This document shows, one piece after another, positions 58,829 to 64,000 of a stretch of DNA of 64,000 nucleotides. The notes under the pieces are model-generated. The model saw nothing but the letters and a program-made list of their open reading frames with translations. It was not told the DNA's origin and did not search any database. Position 1 is the stretch's first letter; every line of letters starts with the position of its first letter. Origin of the DNA: Candidatus Methylomirabilis sp. (GTDB lineage Bacteria > Methylomirabilota > Methylomirabilia > Methylomirabilales > Methylomirabilaceae); assembly GCF_028716865.1 (NCBI RefSeq), contig NZ_JAQUOY010000002.1, forward strand, positions 94,483-158,482. Direction: 5' to 3'. The translations under genes and the position numbers were made by a program.

Positions 58829-60319
58829 TTAGTACTTGTGGGCGGGGTGGGCGCCGTAGAGGAATTCGACCCCCAACCAGACGGAATGAGCGTCCTGGTG
58901 TTCCAGGTGATCTGCCCGATCGTAGTTATACTGCAAGCGAATCCGCGAGAATTCAGAGGGATGCCAAGCAAGAAGCGGCGAGATCCGGTGCCGGGTGTCA
59001 CGGAATGGGTCATTCGCCCGGCCATTGTAAATCAGCACGCTTGCTCCGCTCCCGCTTGCATATTCGTACCGAAGTCCGGCCGCCCACCCGTACTGGAAGC
59101 CGTAGAGCGCTTGAGTGTACAACCCCCAATCCCGGAGTGTCTCACGCGGCAGGTCGATGGTGCCGTTAAAGAAACGGTCGGCCACATAGTCTCGACCCAT
59201 CGCTTCCGACTGCCAGAGGAAAAATGGCCACCCTCGGAAACTCGTAGTCGGCCGCCACGTCAGCTTGAGGTCGGCGCCGTAGATCCGCGTATCGCCATCG
59301 GAGCCGGTCGCGTTCGGACCGAAGAGCCCCGAGAGGCCAAACTTGGTCGTCACCGTGTCGCTCGGGTTCCAAGAGTTCTCCCAGCGGAGCGAATAGAGGA
59401 GGTCGCTCAGGTTCCTGACGTCGCGTCGGACGAACGGCCGTCCGCCGATCGGCTGTTTCTGGAAGAACTCCTCGTTGGCCATGAAGCTCGCCGCAATCTC
59501 GCCGTTCGCATTCTGTGCGCCAACGTAGAGTTGAGAATACCAGGGGACCGGCATGAGCCATCCTACGCGCAGGCCGGCCTGTCGCAGGCCATCGGGTCCG
59601 AACAGCCGTGTATTGATGACCGGCTGATCCAGCCAATCCCACGCATGCGGGTGGACCGGATTGATCTGGCCGAACTCGGTAAGAAAATGTCCTCCCTTGA
59701 GTTGCAGGCCGTAGGGGAGCGACTGCGTGGTAAAGAATGCTTCCTCCAGTTCGACCCTGGTGTCCCCAACGACAGGGTCGATGAGGTAGGTGATATGGGC
59801 CTCACCCGTAAGGTAGGGGTCCACGGCGCCCGCCAATGACAGCTCAACGTTCTGAACTGTGAAGCCCCGCTTGCGGGGATCGTGGTCGCCGCCCTCAAGC
59901 TTTTGGATCGTGGCCTCCCGTTCGGTAGAGCTTCCTGCCGCGAACAGCGCATCAAGCGAGAGGTCGATCAACCGAAATGTGGTTCCACCGGCCTGACGGG
60001 AGAACAGATCGGTTGTCACGAATGCCGCCGTGGGGGCCGGCGCCTCGATCTCCTTCAACGCTTTTTCGAGCGCCACTTCAGGGGTTGCGGGTTTCGCCGC
60101 TGCCGGCAACTGAGATCGCATCGCTTCAATCTCACGCTGGAGTTCCTCCAGCTTTTTCTGCTTCTCGGCGTCACGTCTGCGAAGCTCTTCAACCACCTGC
60201 TTGAGGGCCTCCAGCTCAGGGTTTTTGACCTGCGCCCACGTCACTCCCGTTCCGAGAACCAGTGCGACCAGGGACATCATCGTCATCAGGCTAAGCTGTG
60301 TAGTGGAGAGGGTACGCAT
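58829..60319 (-). CDS. Outer-membrane porin-like beta-barrel protein
   Basis: 496 residues from ATG 60319 (AGGAGG upstream). Signal peptide with LMTMMSLVALVLGTGVTWAQ, a coiled coil at 30-70 (ELEALKQVVEELRRRDAEK), then a beta barrel with alternating aromatic strands and a final strand ending in HPAHKY. Coiled-coil plus barrel is typical of trimeric or zinc-regulated porins. Directly before znuA, so likely the outer-membrane entry for the same metal. No TonB box seen. Confidence 0.8.
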   Translation of the reverse strand: MRTLSTTQLSLMTMMSLVALVLGTGVTWAQVKNPELEALKQVVEELRRRDAEKQKKLEELQREIEAMRSQLPAAAKPATPEVALEKALKEIEAPAPTAAFVTTDLFSRQAGGTTFRLIDLSLDALFAAGSSTEREATIQKLEGGDHDPRKRGFTVQNVELSLAGAVDPYLTGEAHITYLIDPVVGDTRVELEEAFFTTQSLPYGLQLKGGHFLTEFGQINPVHPHAWDWLDQPVINTRLFGPDGLRQAGLRVGWLMPVPWYSQLYVGAQNANGEIAASFMANEEFFQKQPIGGRPFVRRDVRNLSDLLYSLRWENSWNPSDTVTTKFGLSGLFGPNATGSDGDTRIYGADLKLTWRPTTSFRGWPFFLWQSEAMGRDYVADRFFNGTIDLPRETLRDWGLYTQALYGFQYGWAAGLRYEYASGSGASVLIYNGRANDPFRDTRHRISPLLAWHPSEFSRIRLQYNYDRADHLEHQDAHSVWLGVEFLYGAHPAHKY

Positions 60320-60440
60320 CGAGTGTTCCTCCTCAAAAGACGACGACACTGGCCGGGGCCGGACCACCCCATACAAAAGGGCCACCGAGAAGGCAGGGGT
60401 ATCGCGAGGTTGCCGACCGCAGGCCAGAATGATTCAGATC

Positions 60441-60857
60441 TTAGGAGAAAACGGGCGGGGCACGGCTGTGAAACGATCCGAGGTCGGTGATGCAGGGAAC
60501 TGTGACGAATGAGGGAATGCGGAAGAGTGAGCCGAGGAAGAATCGTAGCAGGAAGACGACGAGGAGGCCGGTTGTGGCGACCTGCTGCCAGAAATGGATC
60601 GGGCACGACCCGTTCGCCTCAGGCTGAGACTTGTCTTGAGACTGATGAGAATCAGTGGTCTGACTCGCACTAGGAAGGAACAGCCGCAGCAGCCCACCGA
60701 GTGAGGCGGCATCCCCGTGATCGTGTGGATCAGGGGCCAACAGCAAGAAGCTGATGGCGAGGACCACCAGAGCCGCCGCCCAACGATCACCTCTACCCCG
60801 TGCCTGTACTCGCTCGCAGCCTTGCACCAGACTCCCCTCAGTTGTGAGCGGCGACAA
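60441..60857 (-). CDS. Small membrane protein upstream of the metal-uptake operon
   Basis: 138 residues. Two hydrophobic segments (WAAALVVLAISFLLLAPDPH, residues 26-45; VATTGLLVVFLLRFFLGSLF, 93-112) with a hydrophilic middle containing His/Asp (DPHDHGDAAS, TDSHQSQDK) and SCPIHFWQQ. Loosely recalls DUF2946-type proteins linked to copper or zinc. First in the cluster, 121 bp before the porin gene. Function unknown; could be read on other grounds as weak. Confidence 0.55.
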   Translation of the reverse strand: MSPLTTEGSLVQGCERVQARGRGDRWAAALVVLAISFLLLAPDPHDHGDAASLGGLLRLFLPSASQTTDSHQSQDKSQPEANGSCPIHFWQQVATTGLLVVFLLRFFLGSLFRIPSFVTVPCITDLGSFHSRAPPVFS

Positions 60858-61151
60858 AGCGGATCGTCTCTGCTACGTCGCTCACGGCTAGTGAATATAG
60901 ATGATTACCGCTGCTCCGGCAAGTCTTTTGATGTTGTTTGAAAGCCGTTCCTTCCCCCCTTCCCTAAATTCACCAGGACTCCGTTCGCACTGAGGAGGCG
61001 CGGGCGTTTTGCGCCGTCTCGAAGTGCAGCTTCCGTTCTACATCTGGTCGGAGGGATCTCTCACGGATTGGATTATTTAGGAGCGCTATGATAGGCTTTG
61101 CCTTGTGAGAAAGTATCTGCAGGAACCGACCAGTGAGGAAGGAGAGGATTC

Positions 61152-61349
61152 ATGACCCTGCATCCCCAGTACGTGATCGATGAAAAGGGCCAGCGTCGCA
61201 GTGTCTTACTGTCCATTGAGGAGTACCGGGAGCTTTTGGAGAGCGCGCAGGATGTTATCGACGCGGCCTTGATCGATCAGGTGAAAGATGAGCCCCGGGT
61301 GGCGTGGAGTGAGGTGAAGGCAAAACGTGGCCGGGGACGGCAACGGTGA
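61152..61349 (+). CDS. Phd/YefM-like antitoxin
   Basis: 65 residues: MTLHPQYVIDEKGQRRSVLL, then SIEEYRELLESAQDVIDAAL and an acidic-to-basic tail ending KAKRGRGRQR. Matches the short antitoxins that pair with RelE toxins: an N-terminal DNA-binding strand/helix and disordered toxin-binding end. GAGGAAGGAGAGG upstream. Overlaps the toxin by 4 bp. Confidence 0.82.
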   Translation: MTLHPQYVIDEKGQRRSVLLSIEEYRELLESAQDVIDAALIDQVKDEPRVAWSEVKAKRGRGRQR

Positions 61350-61606
61350 GCTATGAGATCGAACTTACACGCCGAGCCGAAAAGGAAATTCTGAAGCTCG
61401 ACGCGGCAATGTTTGAGCAAATAAGAGCGGCTATTGACGGCTTATGCGAGAACCCGCGGCCCTCAGGAGTGCGAAAGCTTCGAGGCCTGGAAAGTGAATG
61501 GCGCATCCGTGTGGGACGGTTCCGGGTCCTCTATACTATTCAGGACGCCACCCGGCGAGTTCTCGTCCAGCGCGTTACCGACAGGAAGGATGTGTACCGC
61601 CGGTGA
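61346..61606 (+). CDS. RelE/ParE-family toxin
   Basis: 86 residues: YEIELTRRAEKEILKLD, then LRGLESEWRIRVGRFRVLYTI and VLVQRVTDRKDVYRR, the RelE fold with its C-terminal Arg/Tyr residues. GTG start overlaps the antitoxin (GTGA). Likely a ribosome-dependent mRNA interferase. Confidence 0.88.
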   Translation: MSYEIELTRRAEKEILKLDAAMFEQIRAAIDGLCENPRPSGVRKLRGLESEWRIRVGRFRVLYTIQDATRRVLVQRVTDRKDVYRR

Positions 61607-61660
61607 GGTGTGACGCGGTTAATCGCTGATCGTTTCTAGGCTAACCGTGGATGAGTTATC

Positions 61661-62857
61661 TCACGGCAAGCGTTGTGGAGTTTTAGGTTTAGACCAACCC
61701 AAATCCTTATGAATACGCCTAAACTTTAGGTGTAAATCAAATGCCCGCTCCAGTGCATTGAAGGGCTCGGCGCCCTCCGGGATTCCAGTGCGTGCACGGT
61801 CAAGCTTTTCCGCGGTATCTCGGAGGTCAGCACCAAAGCATCCTCGCTGGAAAAGCTCTTGAAGGAGGCACTCCCGCAGCACAAGGTCCGCCACCACAAG
61901 ATGGGGCATCCCCTGGGCAGTATTGAAGGCATGCGTCGGCACCGCATCGCCATGCACCAAGCGGCTCCTGATCTCGTAAAGATCCCAGGCCCAACATCCT
62001 GCCAGGCTTAAGTTTATCGTCTTGCCGTTCCGTTTCACCCTCACGCCACGATCCATCTCGCGATCCCTGACTAGGCCCTGCACCTTCTTCGCGAACTCCT
62101 CTTGCTTGCCGCTCATTGGAAGACCGAACAGCGATTCAAACGCTGTCGCCGTTGCTACCAGCTTTGCCTCGTCGGTCTGGTCTGCACCATCAAGGTGCGC
62201 CAAGCGGAACCATTCCATGCCGCGCCATACTCGCTCAACAAAGTCAGGAGCGAGTTTATGAGGATTCAGGAGCAGGGTTCCCAATGCTTCCAAAAGGTGG
62301 CGATCAGTCCCTCCGAAGAGGCCTGACGCCGCCCACAGGCGGGTGAACATCACCTTATTCAGTGGCCAGGTGTGGCGTGTGCGACCTGCCGTCACTCCAA
62401 CGAAGTTGCTGTTGACCGTGAATCGCTGAAAGATCAATTGAAAGGCGTCCGCGGCGGGCACGGGGACCTCGTTATGGTGCGCGATTCGAACTACCCACGC
62501 CTCAGTAATCCCGGAGAGTGCGAGGGCTGCCACCGCACGCTTTAGGTTGAGCCGCTCAAGATCCGTATGATAGCGAAAGTCTGCCACGCCAGCGTGCCTG
62601 GCGAGCACAATACCTCCAAGAGGCGTGCTATCTACTTCTACATATCGCCTGAAGTAGCGACTCAGGTATTCGCGAACCGTTGGTTCCAGGATACTTCCTG
62701 GCTCAAACGGAGAGAAGGTCACCGGCCCGACAGCAATGTTCCGTTCTACGCCAAGCCATGGAAGAAACGCCACCTCGAATTTGTTTGTAAGATTGGAGCC
62801 TTCAGACTCTACTGTTGCCTTGCTCTTGACCATACGACGCGCCTCTGCGGTGGTCAC
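61661..62857 (-). CDS. Protein with Apea/HEPN-like C-terminal domain
   Basis: 398 residues. N-terminal part (FEVAFLPWLGVERNIAVGPV) unrecognised; the last 200 residues are helical with DLYEIRSRLVHGDAVP, close to the R-x4-6-H active site of HEPN/Apea proteins, some of which are RNases in defence systems. Start GTG 62857 (AAGGGA upstream) or ATG 62833. Located among toxin-antitoxin and restriction remnants, so defence is a reasonable guess but not shown. Confidence 0.65.
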   Translation of the reverse strand: MTTAEARRMVKSKATVESEGSNLTNKFEVAFLPWLGVERNIAVGPVTFSPFEPGSILEPTVREYLSRYFRRYVEVDSTPLGGIVLARHAGVADFRYHTDLERLNLKRAVAALALSGITEAWVVRIAHHNEVPVPAADAFQLIFQRFTVNSNFVGVTAGRTRHTWPLNKVMFTRLWAASGLFGGTDRHLLEALGTLLLNPHKLAPDFVERVWRGMEWFRLAHLDGADQTDEAKLVATATAFESLFGLPMSGKQEEFAKKVQGLVRDREMDRGVRVKRNGKTINLSLAGCWAWDLYEIRSRLVHGDAVPTHAFNTAQGMPHLVVADLVLRECLLQELFQRGCFGADLRDTAEKLDRARTGIPEGAEPFNALERAFDLHLKFRRIHKDLGWSKPKTPQRLP

Positions 62858-62911
62858 AGTGTTCCCTTGAATCTACCAGGGTTCATTCCCCGAGGCTTGC
62901 CACGAGGTAGT

Positions 62912-63148
62912 TCATTCGGCGTGCAAAGGAAGAAGGGATTCCTCATGCGCTAGTTCAGCCGCATAGGCGATGGCGGCGTCGATGTGTTCGGGCTTCAGCG
63001 ACGGATAGCTTCGGAGAATCTCTTCCCTGCTCGCTCCCTCGGCAAGGCTATCGAGGATGTTCGTAACGAGGACGCGTGTTCCTTTGGCGCAGAGTTGGCC
63101 GTGACAAATCAGCGGGTCACTGCTGAGGTGTTGCCGCCAGTCAATCAT
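62912..63148 (-). CDS. DUF433 protein (VapB45-like antitoxin)
   Basis: 78 residues: SSDPLICHGQLCAKGTRVLV, NILDSLAEGASREEILRSYP, SLKPEHIDAAIAYAAELAH. DUF433 domains often act as antitoxins of MazE/PIN-type or DUF5615 toxins, which would normally lie directly downstream; here the next gene on the strand is the HEPN-like protein. Overlaps the end of the hsd remnant by 8 bp. Confidence 0.8.
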   Translation of the reverse strand: MIDWRQHLSSDPLICHGQLCAKGTRVLVTNILDSLAEGASREEILRSYPSLKPEHIDAAIAYAAELAHEESLLPLHAE

Positions 63149-63702
63149 AATCCGGTCTCCCTTCTCTCTGGACCTCTCGGTGTAGCGTGGCCTTTATTTC
63201 CGCCATGATCTGCATGATCCGTTGCTCTTTCTTTAGTATATCGTCTACAAGTTGCTCCGGTGGCAGATGCTCGAAGTCCTGCTTACCATTCGGGTTCTTG
63301 ATGTCGAGGTTGGCGGAGATAAGATTACCATGTTCGTCGTACTTCAGCACATCGTTGACCGAAACCTTCCATGCGCGGTCATTCTCTATACGATTGTTCC
63401 ACCAGGCCAGACAGGGAGCAAACTCCTCAAACTGAAGGGGCTGGGTTTTGGTGTAGTCTTCCGGCCTTCGGGAAGCGGGTGCTCGTAATACCAGATCTCT
63501 TTGGTCGGTCCTGAGCGGTCGAAGAACAGCAGGTTGGTGGGAATACTGGTATACGGTGCAAAGACCCCATTGGGCAACCGGACGATGGTGTGGAGGTTGA
63601 ACTCCTTGAGTAATTCCTGTCGCTGATTTGATCGTCGCTCCAGCCGGCGGCGTATAGTTTTGGCAGGACGTACTTTCGGCAGGTATCCGCCTCGGTTAGC
63701 AT
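63141..63702 (-). pseudogene. hsdM/hsdR: Type I restriction-modification remnant: HsdR start joined to HsdM end
   Basis: ATG 63702 begins MLTEADTCRKYVLPKLYAAG and DDQISDR, the N-terminus of HsdR. After about 29 codons the HsdM C-terminal half takes over in another frame: KEFNLHTIVRLPNGVFAPYT, SIPTNLLFFDRSG and IWYYEHPLPEGRK. At about 63460 one base is missing (GGAAGACTACACC); then PLQFEEFAPCLAWWNN, KYDEHGNLISANLDIK and HLPPEQLVDDILKKE continue to the stop at 63141. Two junction/frame defects make it non-functional. No hsdS is seen. Confidence 0.75.
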
Positions 63703-63965
63703 TAAGTAGTGGTTTCCCGACTAGCGGATCGTGGTCCACATATGCAATATCGGTTGGACCGTTGAGCCATTGATGAAATCGCCCCGCGAAGTTGTGCCGT
63801 TTTCAGCTTTGCTAACGGTGCGTTCCTTGTATCACAGGCGCTCCTCAGGGTCAAGGCACCCAGGCGAGTCCGAAGTAGAGTTATCATACATGGGTAACAC
63901 TCCCCCCTGTGGTAGAAGAGTGGTGGTCGTCCAACTCGTCCACCCAACCAGGAAGGAGGTTACCC

Positions 63966-64000
63966 GTGCCACACCTTATCAGGGAACAGCGCATTCGACA
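63966..64000 (+). CDS. Start of a gene running past the window end
   Basis: GTG 63966 with AAGGAGG at 63953-63959 (good spacing) reads MPHLIREQRIRQ and is open to the edge. EQRIR at the start recalls some transposase helix-turn-helix leads, but the piece is too short to identify. Confidence 0.4.
   Translation, partial: MPHLIREQRIR

Noticed and set aside
62567..62953. 128-codon plus-strand frame
   Set aside because: Shadow of the HEPN-like gene and its upstream region.

Overview
The window is a GC-rich (about 58-60% in the 60-base lines I counted) chromosomal segment of a Gram-negative bacterium. It encodes lipoproteins, an outer-membrane porin-like protein, a GlnE/GlnB/GlnA nitrogen circuit with a sigma-54 promoter, and class A RNase P RNA. 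The gene content feels most like the NC10 phylum (Candidatus Methylomirabilis and relatives), but no diagnostic gene (pmo, nod, xoxF) is present, so that is only an impression.

Layout. 1-3063: the 3' part of an EgtD-type histidine methyltransferase, followed by an ABC importer whose permease is fused to its binding protein, the architecture of the ergothioneine/betaine importers. 3157-16300 (minus strand): one long pyrimidine operon, pyrR-pyrB-pyrC-carA-(O-methyltransferase)-carB-pyrK-pabB-pabC-pyrD-nth, headed by a sigma-70 promoter, a PyrR-type binding hairpin and an attenuator terminator. 16337-19797: FGE-fold protein, HEAT-repeat protein, PNPOx-fold protein and small proteins. 19971-26089: ligA, a broken HTH antitoxin gene, an ACT protein, 5-oxoprolinase pxpABC and a lipoprotein. 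26223-34780: galT, glnB-glnA under a sigma-54 promoter, glnE, and an ArsA/Get3-type ATPase. 34822-38189: an SDR gene, rnpB, a 35-residue membrane peptide, an HhH protein, a truncated ECF sigma factor and an RHH/PIN toxin-antitoxin pair. 38402-44433: TCA block icd-mdh-lipoprotein-sdhCAB. 44483-52936: an SDR relic, a secreted discoidin/InlB-repeat/FIMAH protein, glmS-glmU, folC, DoxX and peroxiredoxin. 53106-56087: an accessory island. 56088-60857: a zinc/manganese-type ABC importer, a porin-like protein and a small membrane protein. 61152-64000: a Phd/RelE pair, a HEPN-like protein, a DUF433 protein, a wrecked type I restriction locus and the start of another gene.

Most striking observations. 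(1) At 54329-55688 there is what looks like a decayed chromosomal integron: a 57-bp attC-like site with matched arms and a single bulged base, a low-GC cassette-like membrane-protein gene, a second attC-like site, and a 49-codon remnant of an integron-type tyrosine recombinase carrying the TMIY motif. (2) Conserved biosynthetic enzymes (PyrK twice, CarA, FolC, probably PyrC, and the C-terminus of PabC) carry in-frame insertions made of low-complexity or palindromic DNA. (3) An egtD-type gene sits next to a fused OpuC/EgtU-like importer. (4) The pyr operon has a complete, readable PyrR attenuation leader. (5) A type I restriction locus has collapsed into an HsdR-start/HsdM-end chimera.
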